9,526 nt of DNA from Betaproteobacteria bacterium (GTDB lineage: Bacteria; Pseudomonadota; Gammaproteobacteria; Burkholderiales; SG8-41). Position numbers and translations under genes: made by a program. Below, in pieces: positions 1 to 6,133 of the stretch; positions within the stretch are counted from its first letter, which is position 1; every line of letters begins with the position of its first letter. The stretch is taken from contig JANXRI010000082.1 in the NCBI GenBank assembly GCA_025353085.1, forward strand, positions 1-9,526, given 5' to 3'. The notes below the pieces were generated by a model that saw only the letters and a program-made list of their open reading frames with translations, ran no database searches and had not been told where the DNA came from.

Positions 1-102
1 CACCAAGGAATACTCGTGGTGCAATCCTCCGAGCACGGATTTCGAGCGTACAAAAACGCCTTCCCCCAGCCGATGGCGGAAGTGCGATGGTCTTGCTAAA
101 AC
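1..102. repeat. Direct repeat copy 1 (transposase C-terminal coding segment)
   Basis: Positions 1-102 recur at 2156-2258 in the same orientation. The first 51 bases are identical. The rest differs by five substitutions and one extra C in the second copy. The segment encodes the transposase C-terminus (minus strand, LGGLHHEYSLV), so the repeat comes from two copies of one insertion sequence. The similarity stops at 102, immediately after gctaaaac. Confidence 0.9.
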
Positions 103-1070
103 TACCTCTGTGCTTGGCAGCCCCGGCACGCCAGGTCCCAAGCTGCTGTGCGGCCTTCCGCAGTTGTAATGCTCTACCCAGATTTTCAGGATCGCACGCA
201 GATGCGCCTCCGATATCGGAATCAGCCAGCCCAAACACTCGCGACGGATCGTGCCGATCACTCTTTCGCAGATCGAATCGGCCTTCGGCGACCGCGGTGG
301 GGATTTCAGCACACTTACGCCCAGCGCCTTGATCGATTCGTCCAGGTGCTCAGCGAAGATCCTGTCTCGATCGTGAAGCTAGTATCGATAGGAACAGTCC
401 ACACCGACAACTTCTCGCCATTGCTGCAAGGTCCAGTCCGCGCTCGGGTGGGCCGTAACATCGACGCGCACCAGTCTCCGGCTTCCATGCTCAATGACCA
501 CAAGCACGTAGAGCATTCGGAAAGTCGCGGTGACAGCAATGAAAAAGTCGCACGCCAGAATCGCTTTTGCATGGTTCTTCAGGAATGTGGACCAGCGCTG
601 GTCGCCTCGTGGCTGCCCAACTGGCAGCTTCGGCATGTACTTCCGCACCGTCCGCGGCGAAACTCGAATGCCCAGTTTCACCAACAGTTCACTGGCAATC
701 CGCTCTTCACCCCAAAGCGAATTCTCCTGCGCCATCCGGCGGATCAGTGCGCGTAACTCGACGGGAGTCCGCGGTCGGCCCGGTCGACATTTCCAGCCCC
801 AGAACAGGCGCCAGCCAAGTCGGCGCCACCGAACAACCGTCGACGGACGGACGATCACTATCGCATCGCGTCAATTGAAGAGTCTGGAGAACACCGAAAG
901 CAGACGCGAGTCGCATGATCCAGCCGTCAGAGCTTGGTACCCCGCTCGAGATACCGGGCAAGTTGTCTGCGAAGAACCAGGTTTTCGGAACGAATCGCAC
1001 CAGAAGCGCGAAAAAACAGGGCTCCCAGCTTCAGGACGTCTGCGAGTAACCCGACGATTGTTCCCGACAA
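1..1070 (-). pseudogene. Integrase-core (rve) DDE transposase, multiply disrupted
   Basis: Read on the minus strand from a TTG near 1070, the frame gives a transposase N-terminus (TIVGLLADVLKLGALFFRAS, then LRRQLARYLERG) and hits a TGA at 927-929. A frameshift follows near 900-905, best explained by loss of about 4 bases. A second TGA at 871-873 sits where the protein reads RLFN-stop-RDAIVIVRP, probably in place of Trp. The longest open piece (379-858) holds the helix-turn-helix region and the first catalytic Asp (in ACDFFIAVTATF). A TAG at 379-381 then ends it, one codon before the HDRD motif with the second Asp. The same frame continues to position 1 with SPPRSPKADSICERV (catalytic Glu), the HYN and RPHSSLGPG motifs and a C-terminal LGGLHHEYSLV. 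With three stops and one frameshift it is almost certainly dead. Motif assignment rests on known rve transposases and the lesions are read directly. Confidence 0.85.
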
Positions 1071-1142
1071 TGCCAGTATGCGTTCATCATGCCAGATTCG
1101 CCCCGCGCTTGCCGTCGCGCAACGCCCTCAAATCCATGACGC

Positions 1143-1162
1143 GAATTATTGCGGAGTACAGT
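1143..1162 (-). repeat. Terminal inverted repeat of the main IS (transposase 5' side)
   Basis: Read inward on the minus strand this end is ACTGTACTCCGCAATAATTC. It matches the plus-strand end at 2087-2106 at 18 of 20 positions. The position, upstream of the transposase start and next to unrelated toxin-antitoxin sequence, fits the outer end of the element. The true tip may be at the TGT, two bases further in. Confidence 0.7.
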
Positions 1163-1237
1163 GCTCAGACAACTGCAATTCATGGCTGCATTAGCAAAGT
1201 AGCAATTCGCCACGGACAGACTGCCAGTTGTGGTGTC

Positions 1238-1654
1238 TCACGACACATTAACGGTCTTGAGCCCCGCCTTTCGTGCTGCCGAGAGTTGCCGATGGTCAGC
1301 CGAAACAAAGATATCAGGCTTGACGATGAGCGCACATGCCACATGAAGGGCATCCATTGCCCGAAGTGGGTACGATTCCAGCAGCGAAACAACCGAGACG
1401 AGTATCTCCGATGTGATATGGCAGATATCGACGTCCGCCAGATCCGCCATCGCGTCACCCTTCAGCTTTTGGTAATCCGCTTTGGCGAGCTTCTTTTCGC
1501 GTACGAGGCGGGACAACGTTGAGATCAGTTCCAGTAGGCAAATGACACTAACGACGAGACTATCTGCCTTTTGGCACAACGCCATAACCTTGTCCGACCC
1601 CTGCTCGGCAACATAACGCTTCGCAAAAGCCGAAGTATCCAGAAACACCTTCAC
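1238..1654 (-). CDS. PIN-domain (VapC-like) ribonuclease toxin
   Basis: This is a 138-residue protein with the usual length and residue pattern of PIN-domain toxins, Mg2+-dependent ribonucleases that cut tRNA or other RNA when freed from their antitoxin. The four acidic active-site positions are present: Asp6 in FLDTS, Glu42 in LLELIS, Asp101 in AMDALHVACA and Asp120 in FVSADHRQL. The start is a GTG at 1652-1654 that overlaps the antitoxin stop (GTGA), which implies translational coupling and keeps toxin output below antitoxin output. The reading frame is intact and all acidic residues are kept, so it is probably active, unlike the decayed transposase downstream. A hairpin of 5 bp overlaps its stop codon (1233-1246) but lacks a T-tract. 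The RNA target cannot be predicted from sequence. Confidence 0.9.
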   Translation of the reverse strand: MKVFLDTSAFAKRYVAEQGSDKVMALCQKADSLVVSVICLLELISTLSRLVREKKLAKADYQKLKGDAMADLADVDICHITSEILVSVVSLLESYPLRAMDALHVACALIVKPDIFVSADHRQLSAARKAGLKTVNVS

Positions 1655-1875
1655 GCTGACTTATCCCGATCGCTCAGTATCTCTCGACTCAACGACAAGC
1701 CTTTAACCATTAGTGGTGTAGCTTGTTTTTTCCACGATGGAACCCCGGAACGGACAGGCACAATTTCGGCGATAGGTTTGCCGTTGCGAAAGACGCGAAT
1801 CGTATCCCCGCCTTCGACGGCATCAAAATAATCCTTGGCATGATTGCGCAGTTCGGTGAATGTAGCGTCCCGCAT
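1651..1875 (-). CDS. Phd/YefM-family antitoxin
   Basis: This 74-residue protein lies directly upstream of the PIN toxin and overlaps it by GTGA. The N-terminal half (about residues 4-41, with ATFTELRNHAKDYFDAVEGG and TIRVFRNGKPIAEIVPV) has the Phd/YefM fold pattern, a dimeric DNA-binding domain that represses its own operon. The C-terminal part (about residues 55-74) should be the disordered segment that wraps and blocks the toxin. The ATG at 1873-1875 is preceded by a strong AGGAGG (1880-1885) with a short 4-base spacer. The promoter and two palindromes just upstream fit autoregulation by the antitoxin alone or the toxin-antitoxin complex. The family is clear from sequence; partnership with the toxin is inferred from gene order and overlap. 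Confidence 0.9.
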   Translation of the reverse strand: MRDATFTELRNHAKDYFDAVEGGDTIRVFRNGKPIAEIVPVRSGVPSWKKQATPLMVKGLSLSREILSDRDKSA

Positions 1876-1884
1876 AGAGCCTCC

Positions 1885-1900
1885 TGTACGTATATGTACA
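1885..1900. promoter_or_regulatory. Second, imperfect palindromic operator
   Basis: The sequence tgtacgtatatgtaca has perfect TGTAC/GTACA arms and one mismatched pair in the centre. It shares its GTAC half-site with the neighbouring palindrome and overlaps it by 5 bases. The two centres are 11 bp apart, about one helical turn, so two repressor dimers could bind the same face of the DNA. It lies between the start site and the ribosome binding site of the antitoxin. Confidence 0.55.
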
Positions 1901-1911
1901 TAATTATGTAC
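1896..1911. promoter_or_regulatory. Perfect 16-bp palindromic operator over the -10 box
   Basis: The sequence gtacataattatgtac is its own reverse complement over all 16 bases and covers the -10 box and likely start site of the toxin-antitoxin promoter. This is the expected kind of binding site for a Phd/YefM-type autorepressor. Binding itself is inferred. Confidence 0.65.
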
Positions 1912-1930
1912 TGTTTTGAGGTCATGTCAA
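1903..1930 (-). promoter_or_regulatory. Sigma70-type promoter of the toxin-antitoxin operon
   Basis: On the minus strand there is a perfect -35 box TTGACA (1925-1930), a 16-base spacer and a -10 box CATAAT (1903-1908, five of six consensus bases). Transcription should start near 1896, giving a leader of about 20 bases before the antitoxin ATG. The -10 box lies inside the perfect palindrome at 1896-1911. Confidence 0.7.
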
Positions 1931-2024
1931 CGGGCCCGTGAATGGCGTTCAATTAATGCGCGCCAACAGTCCCGTTGCCGATAACGAGGATCTGATTGTT
2001 CGGGTCCAAATCTAAATGTAACAA

Positions 2025-2065
2025 CGAGCGGCCGGATTTGGCCGACTTGAGTCAGTTACCGCTCG
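2025..2065. repeat. Imperfect stem-loop in the toxin-antitoxin/IS gap
   Basis: CGAGCGG (2025-2031) pairs with CCGCTCG (2059-2065) around a 27-base loop that holds a small GGCC...GGCC inner repeat. It lies in the roughly 135-base non-coding stretch between the toxin-antitoxin promoter and the truncated IS copy. No function is apparent, and it has no T-tract that would make it a typical terminator. Confidence 0.3.
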
Positions 2066-2086
2066 ATCAGAATTCAAGCTAAACGG

Positions 2087-2106
2087 ACTGTGCTCCGCAA
2101 TTATTC
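2087..2106 (+). repeat. Terminal inverted repeat of the truncated IS copy (transposase 3' side)
   Basis: Reading inward on the plus strand this end is ACTGTGCTCCGCAATTATTC. It pairs with the inverted end at 1143-1162 with two mismatches. Because both copies have the same orientation, this end corresponds to the one missing from the main copy at the left edge. Confidence 0.7.
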
Positions 2107-2155
2107 ATTCCGCGCCACCTTCACGGTTCTCCATGTCAGATCAAGCAACGGCAGG

Positions 2156-2258
2156 CACCAAGGAATACTCGTGGTGCAATCCTCCGAGCACGGATTTCGA
2201 GCGTACGACAACGCCCCCCCCCCAGCCGTTGGCGGAAGTGCGATGGTCTTGCTAAAAC
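2156..2258. repeat. Direct repeat copy 2
   Basis: This is the counterpart of positions 1-102, about 94 percent identical, with the differences clustered around a C-tract that has grown to 10 bases (2214-2223). The two copies are 2155 bp apart in direct orientation and could support recombination that deletes everything between them, including the toxin-antitoxin operon. Confidence 0.9.
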
Positions 2259-2266
2259 GTGACTAT

Positions 2267-2617
2267 TCAGCCTGAGGCAGGCATTGGGGCCTGCCCCAAG
2301 AAGGTCAAGCGCAACACCTCGAACAAATTATGTCCTTGCTTGTGCATGGTATCGAGATAGGAGCGGATGATGCAGAAATTCTGCGCGCCGTTGAGCGTGC
2401 GAAAGCAGCCGGATATTTTCTGCTTCACCTTGGGCATTCGGATGGCGCGCTCGCCCAGGTTGTTGGTAAACGGCACGCGCAGATTGGTGATGAAGCGCAG
2501 CACCGCTGCGGCATGCTCGCGCATGCGTCGCAGCAAATTGAACACCAGCGTCTGTTTGACCCGACCGCGGCGCTTGTTCTGTCGGACTGAGCGAGGCCCG
2601 ATTTTATGGACGGGCAA
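2267..2617 (-). pseudogene. IS66-family transposase, C-terminal fragment
   Basis: The open piece is 116 residues and ends in a natural TGA (2267-2269). It carries the IS66 C-terminal signature: RVPFTNNLGERAIRMPKVKQ, which includes the third catalytic acid (Glu56 here), then KISGCFRTLNGAQ and the IRSYLDTMHKQGHNLFEVLR tail. IS66 TnpC proteins are normally around 500 residues, so the N-terminal three quarters, with the first two catalytic Asp residues, is missing. The homologous part probably starts near residue 15, and the apparent start codon (2615-2617) may lie in junction sequence. The element end appears to be at about 2259, eight bases past the stop, directly abutting the other IS remnant. 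It cannot be functional alone. Confidence 0.85.
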
Positions 2618-2640
2618 GTTGATGTTAATTTACCAACTTG
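2615..2640. repeat. Short inverted repeat downstream of the Ldh gene
   Basis: CAAGTTG (2615-2621) and CAACTTG (2634-2640) form a 7-bp stem with a 12-base AT-rich loop. They lie between the IS66 fragment and the 3' end of the Ldh-type gene. It could cap the minus-strand catabolic transcript, but it has no T-run and could equally be junction debris. Confidence 0.3.
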
Positions 2641-2713
2641 TCAGGAGAATCCATGAAACGCATACCGCGCACACCGCTGTCGCGGCAAACGACAATTCAA
2701 ACTTTTTACTGTC

Positions 2714-3724
2714 TCATAGAGCAATAATCTCTGCGAGAATCTTACGTTCCAGGACGATACCTTGTTCACGTCGTAGATCGCGTTCGCGCGTAGCACGCTC
2801 GGATGGAATACGAATCTCATCGACACCAGGGCGCCGCTTCGTAGACTTAATTTTTGAAACCAATTCCGATACTAATTGATCAAAATCGCTACCAGGCAGC
2901 ATCAGTTTGGGATCAATCACCCAGAACAGAAAACCAAAATCTTGAACCTTCCCACGTGTCAACGCGGAACCAGCAAGAAGTCCTAGCGCCTGAATTGCAA
3001 AGGCCAGACCGTAGCCTTTGTGCCCCCCAAATGGCAGAACTCCACCACCGTCGAGCGCCGCCGTGGCCTCGCGTGTAGGTTCGCCGTGGCGGTCGAACGC
3101 TATACCTTCTGGCAGGGGCTGCTCAAGCCATTGGTGCAGGCGCATATCGCCGTTCATAATCGAAGCGGTTGCAATATCCACGGTGACCGGTCCCTCGCGT
3201 GAGGGGAACCCGAAACAAATCGGATTGGTACCCAAGGCGGGAGCAGCGGCGCCGGGTGGCACAACACGTGGATCGCTGCTCGCGATGTGGATCCCGACCA
3301 GGCCGGCGCGCACTATCTTCTCCACATAGTACGCATTGCGTCCGCTGTAATAGCTGTTAAAGACGCCAACGGAGGCCATGCCTGCTTTTTTGGCTTTGGC
3401 GATTGCGAGTTCCGCACCGTGCCACACGCTGATATAGCCCACGTTGTTCCCGCCATCCAGCAGCGCTGAGATTGGCGTTTCGTGCACGATCCTGACTGGC
3501 ACGCGGCCCGGCTTACCCTTCTCATCCTTCGCAATGGTCAGGATGCGCGGCAGGCCGGCGTATTTGTAGCCGCATAACGCATTGTCTATGAGTTGGCCCG
3601 TAATGATTCGCGCATCTGCATCCGAATAGCCGATACGTTTCAATGCACCAAGAGACAAGTCTGTGGCCTCGTCCACTGTCAAGCGCACGGTATCCGGGCT
3701 GTCGTCGTCGAGCAAAGCGGCCAT
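2714..3724 (-). CDS. Ldh_2-family (malate/L-lactate/ureidoglycolate dehydrogenase type) oxidoreductase
   Basis: This 336-residue protein is full length for the family of NAD(P)-dependent 2-hydroxyacid, ureidoglycolate or related dehydrogenases. Family hallmarks run in order: N-terminal helices (residues 15-60), VHETPISALLDGGNNVGY, the AELAIAKAKKAG helix, GVFNSYYSGRNAYY, ALGTNPICFGFPS, the TASIMNGD stretch, LPFGGHKGYGLAFAIQ in the cofactor region and a C-terminal RRPGVDEIRIPSERA. The usual S-H-G catalytic motif reads Y-A-G (GYKYAGLPR, residues 52-60), so the acid-base histidine is replaced by Ala56. The reaction may therefore differ from a standard malate or lactate dehydrogenase. The start is supported by AGGGG upstream (about 3735-3739). 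It is last in the operon, 25 bp after the binding-protein gene, and its C-terminus is intact despite the mobile-element junction behind it. Confidence 0.85.
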   Translation of the reverse strand: MAALLDDDSPDTVRLTVDEATDLSLGALKRIGYSDADARIITGQLIDNALCGYKYAGLPRILTIAKDEKGKPGRVPVRIVHETPISALLDGGNNVGYISVWHGAELAIAKAKKAGMASVGVFNSYYSGRNAYYVEKIVRAGLVGIHIASSDPRVVPPGAAAPALGTNPICFGFPSREGPVTVDIATASIMNGDMRLHQWLEQPLPEGIAFDRHGEPTREATAALDGGGVLPFGGHKGYGLAFAIQALGLLAGSALTRGKVQDFGFLFWVIDPKLMLPGSDFDQLVSELVSKIKSTKRRPGVDEIRIPSERATRERDLRREQGIVLERKILAEIIAL

Positions 3725-3749
3725 TTTTCAACATCCCCTAACGATCACT

Positions 3750-4778
3750 TCAATCCGCCACGATGCGAATGGAGGCGAGCGTAACCTTCCAACGCTCGAT
3801 ATCAGTCCGAATAAATTCACCGAACTCCCGGCTGCTATTGCCAATCGGAACCGCACCCTGCGCCAGCAGAAGGTCCCGGACATCTTTGAGATTTACTATC
3901 CGCGCGATTTCGGATGCCAGCTTTTGCACAATCGAATCGGGAGTTCCGGCCGGCACAAAGGCACCGAACCATCCAGTCGCCTCGAATCCGGGCAATCCAC
4001 TTTCGGCGATCGACGGTATCTCCGGCGCGATCGGGCTGCGCGATTTCGTGGTCACGCCCAGTGCGCGCAGCCGACCGCTGTTGATATGCGGCACGGTCGC
4101 GATCATGTTATTGAAGAGCACCGAGACCTCGCCCATTAGTACTGCATTAAGTGCAGGACCGCCACCCTTATAGGGAATGTGGACGAGATCGACACCGGCC
4201 ATCTGCTTAAGCATTTCCATTGCCAGGTGCCCCGTCCCGCCGTTGCCGCTCGAACCATAATTGATTTGCCGCGGTCGGGGTTTGGCGAACGCTATTAGCT
4301 CGCGAACGCTTCTTACCGGCAAAGATGGATGCACCACCAAGACGTTCGGCGCCGTAGCCAGCATTGATACGGGCGTAAAGTCGCGACTGGTATCGAATGG
4401 CAACTTTGGAAACATCGCCGGATTAACGGTGAAATTTCCGGTGCTGATCAACAGTGTGTAGCCATCCGCGGGCGCTTTCGCTACGAGCTCCGTACCGATG
4501 ACCGTGGCGCCGCCTGGACGATTGTCGATGACAATCGGCTGCAACCATGCTTCCGATAGCCTTGCCCCCAGTAAACGCGCCAATATATCGGTACCGCCAC
4601 CGGGGGCAAATGGTACGACGATGCGAAGCACACGGTTCGGATAATTTTGCTCCGCCGCCGCTCGCACATCCGTTCCCCGTATGCTTCCCGCTAACAGAAT
4701 AATTCCGGCAATCAGGAGCGACGATATAGTCGATCGTCCCTTATGAAGCTGAGGTAACTGCCGCATCGTCACAGTCAT
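3750..4778 (-). CDS. Bug/TctC-family periplasmic solute-binding protein
   Basis: This 342-residue protein has the expected size and motifs of Bug-type binding proteins of tripartite tricarboxylate transporters, which capture carboxylates or related small molecules in the periplasm. A signal peptide is visible: basic HKGR near residues 12-15, a hydrophobic core SSLLIAGIILLAG (19-31) and likely cleavage after VRA near residue 40. Family motifs follow: RIVVPFAPGGGTD (52-64), VIDNRPGGATVIG, KAPADGYTLL, INYGSSGNGGTGHLAMEM and VHIPYKGGGPALNAVLMGEV. The ATG at 4776-4778 overlaps the upstream stop as ATGA, the preferred start; an ATG at 4764-4766 would also keep the signal peptide. No TctA or TctB membrane subunits are seen, as for most Bug genes, so it may use a shared transporter or act in sensing. 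The ligand is unknown. Confidence 0.9.
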   Translation of the reverse strand: MTVTMRQLPQLHKGRSTISSLLIAGIILLAGSIRGTDVRAAAEQNYPNRVLRIVVPFAPGGGTDILARLLGARLSEAWLQPIVIDNRPGGATVIGTELVAKAPADGYTLLISTGNFTVNPAMFPKLPFDTSRDFTPVSMLATAPNVLVVHPSLPVRSVRELIAFAKPRPRQINYGSSGNGGTGHLAMEMLKQMAGVDLVHIPYKGGGPALNAVLMGEVSVLFNNMIATVPHINSGRLRALGVTTKSRSPIAPEIPSIAESGLPGFEATGWFGAFVPAGTPDSIVQKLASEIARIVNLKDVRDLLLAQGAVPIGNSSREFGEFIRTDIERWKVTLASIRIVAD

Positions 4779-6133
4779 TCCGAGCAAGTCGCTGCGCACA
4801 CCGCAGCAATGAGGGGCTTGATAGTCTGCAGTTCGGCTACGCGGGTGACCTTATCAATCAAGGCGTCGGCAATCTCGCGGCGCACCGCGACTTCTTCGCA
4901 TAATTGACGCGTCATTTTTACTGCGTCCTCCCAGTTCATTCGATAGCCCGCATCGCCTCCTTTTTCCTCCCACGTAAGAGTACGGCCATCGGTACAAACC
5001 ACCCGCATGACGGGTTCGTATTTCGCACGCCCCTCATCTGCTACTATCGCGGTCTTTTGCGCGAGTTCATTGACCTCAACATTTTCAAAATCGCGCAATC
5101 CATCGAAGCTTGCGGTACCTGTACTCCATGCGAGTGCCGCACAGAAAGGCGCACTCATTACCGTTTGCGCCGCGGTCGTGAACGGACCGCAAAACCGCAC
5201 GCCGATGAAATTGGCCTCGTAGGGATGCATGCGAAGTTCAATGCGTGCAGGCACCGCATCTGGGGCCTGTGCATGAAGACTTGCCAGCCCGCGGATAATG
5301 CCGCGCAAAAACTGGCAGGCCGGATATTGCTTGAATGTCACGGTGGTGAATTCAAAATGCGTGCCGAGTCCTTCTGCCAACCGGCGTCCATAGTCATCAC
5401 GCTCACCACCGAATGCCGCATAAAAGCCAGCCTTACCATGCAACGCGCTGCGGGCCGCTACAAGACCGCACGCAACCAGATCGGTTACATGCAAGCCGTT
5501 CCGCGCGGCAAAACCCGCCTGAAACGGGGACTCTTCGGTACCGGCGTCGACATATTCACGTAGACCGCCAGCGAAATTAGCGGCAAGCCCGACAACGTTC
5601 TGCATCTTCATGTGATCGAAGTTCTGGATGCGTCCACCGGCGATCGCAGCGCCGAACACTCCATAGCAAGGAGTCGTTCGGAAACCACGCAAGCTGAGGT
5701 CAGCGCCATGATCCCGTCCGATTCGCAGCGCTGTTTCGTAACCGCAAATCATCGCAGAGAGGAATTCATTCCCGGAAGCGCCAGTCTGCTCCGCAGCCGC
5801 CAACGCAGCTGGAATCACAACACCTCCGATATGTCCGCAGGGATGAGAGTCACCTTGCACCCGCCCCGATAGCAGGACCGCATTGGCAAACGCAGCATTG
5901 CTGCGTGAGGTCGCTACGCCGTCGATCAAGCGTGTCGCCGCAGCGCCGCCACTATCCAGGTTCGATGCACTTTCGGCAAGCTTCGCCGGTCTCGCGCGCT
6001 TAGTGGCAATACCAACAGCCAATCCGTAAAGCAGGCACGCGCGCGCCGTTTCCCGCGTCTGCGCAGAGAGTGTTGTTGCATCCAGCGACGAGACATAGCG
6101 CGCCAGCGCTTCGAGATGCTGCAAGTCGTTCAT
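4775..6133 (-). CDS. MmgE/PrpD family protein (2-methylcitrate dehydratase-like)
   Basis: This 452-residue protein is of the MmgE/PrpD family, which includes 2-methylcitrate dehydratase, cis-aconitate decarboxylase and iminodisuccinate epimerase. Recognisable parts are the N-terminal helical domain (ALARYVSSLDATTLSAQTRE), the family's active-site-like segment GRVQGDSHPCGHIGGVVIPA (residues 90-109, with Asp95 and His97), GYETALRIG, TTPCYGVFGAAIAGG and the region FTTVTFKQYPACQFLRG leading into the second domain. The frame is open upstream to 6238, but the ATG at 6131-6133 has a strong GGAGGAG upstream and fits the family's N-terminus (MNDLQHLEALARYV). It is first in a three-gene operon and overlaps the binding-protein gene by ATGA. 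The lone PrpD without methylcitrate synthase or methylisocitrate lyase argues against the propionate pathway and for a substrate specific to this locus. Confidence 0.88.
   Translation of the reverse strand: MNDLQHLEALARYVSSLDATTLSAQTRETARACLLYGLAVGIATKRARPAKLAESASNLDSGGAAATRLIDGVATSRSNAAFANAVLLSGRVQGDSHPCGHIGGVVIPAALAAAEQTGASGNEFLSAMICGYETALRIGRDHGADLSLRGFRTTPCYGVFGAAIAGGRIQNFDHMKMQNVVGLAANFAGGLREYVDAGTEESPFQAGFAARNGLHVTDLVACGLVAARSALHGKAGFYAAFGGERDDYGRRLAEGLGTHFEFTTVTFKQYPACQFLRGIIRGLASLHAQAPDAVPARIELRMHPYEANFIGVRFCGPFTTAAQTVMSAPFCAALAWSTGTASFDGLRDFENVEVNELAQKTAIVADEGRAKYEPVMRVVCTDGRTLTWEEKGGDAGYRMNWEDAVKMTRQLCEEVAVRREIADALIDKVTRVAELQTIKPLIAAVCAATCSE

Larger units (their letters stand above)
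1..1162 (-). mobile_element. Degenerate insertion sequence with integrase-core transposase, cut by left window edge
   Basis: This element carries one disabled rve-type DDE transposase on the minus strand and ends at 1162 in a terminal repeat (1143-1162). That repeat matches, in inverted orientation, the outer end of a second partial copy at 2087-2106. The other end lies outside the window. By comparison with the second copy, the transposase stop should fall about 12-14 bases, and the element end about 67 bases, beyond the left edge. That gives a full length near 1.23 kb (inferred). The family cannot be fixed by eye; an IS481- or IS3-like integrase-core element is most likely. Target duplications cannot be checked because only one end is visible. 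Confidence 0.75.
2087..2258 (-). mobile_element. Truncated second copy of the same IS (3' end only)
   Basis: This remnant begins with the outer terminal repeat (2087-2106) and contains the transposase 3' end on the minus strand. The C-terminal reading LGGLHHEYSLVPAVA ends in a TGA at 2141-2143. A G-run (a 10-base C-tract on the plus strand, 2214-2223) shifts the frame further inside. Similarity to the first copy stops exactly at 2258, where sequence leading into an IS66-type gene starts. The most economical reading is that the IS66-type element inserted into, or recombined with, this copy and the rest was lost. The orientation is the same as the main copy. Confidence 0.75.

Noticed and set aside
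1170..1230. CAACTG...CAGTTG inverted repeat beside the IS end
   Set aside because: The arms are 6 bp and 49 bases apart, which is expected by chance.
1233..1246. Hairpin GTGTC-TCAC-GACAC at the toxin stop as a terminator
   Set aside because: The stem is only 5 bp and no T-tract follows on the minus strand.
530..1522. 330-codon plus-strand open frame
   Set aside because: It runs antisense across the transposase pseudogene, the IS end and most of the PIN toxin. It has no recognisable domain and crosses an element boundary, so it is a shadow frame.
2025..2065. Integron attC-like site
   Set aside because: The stem-loop lacks recognisable paired R/L core sites and no integrase or cassette array is present.
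1..2258. CRISPR or tandem array from the repeated 100-bp segment
   Set aside because: There are only two copies 2.2 kb apart, and both encode a transposase C-terminus.
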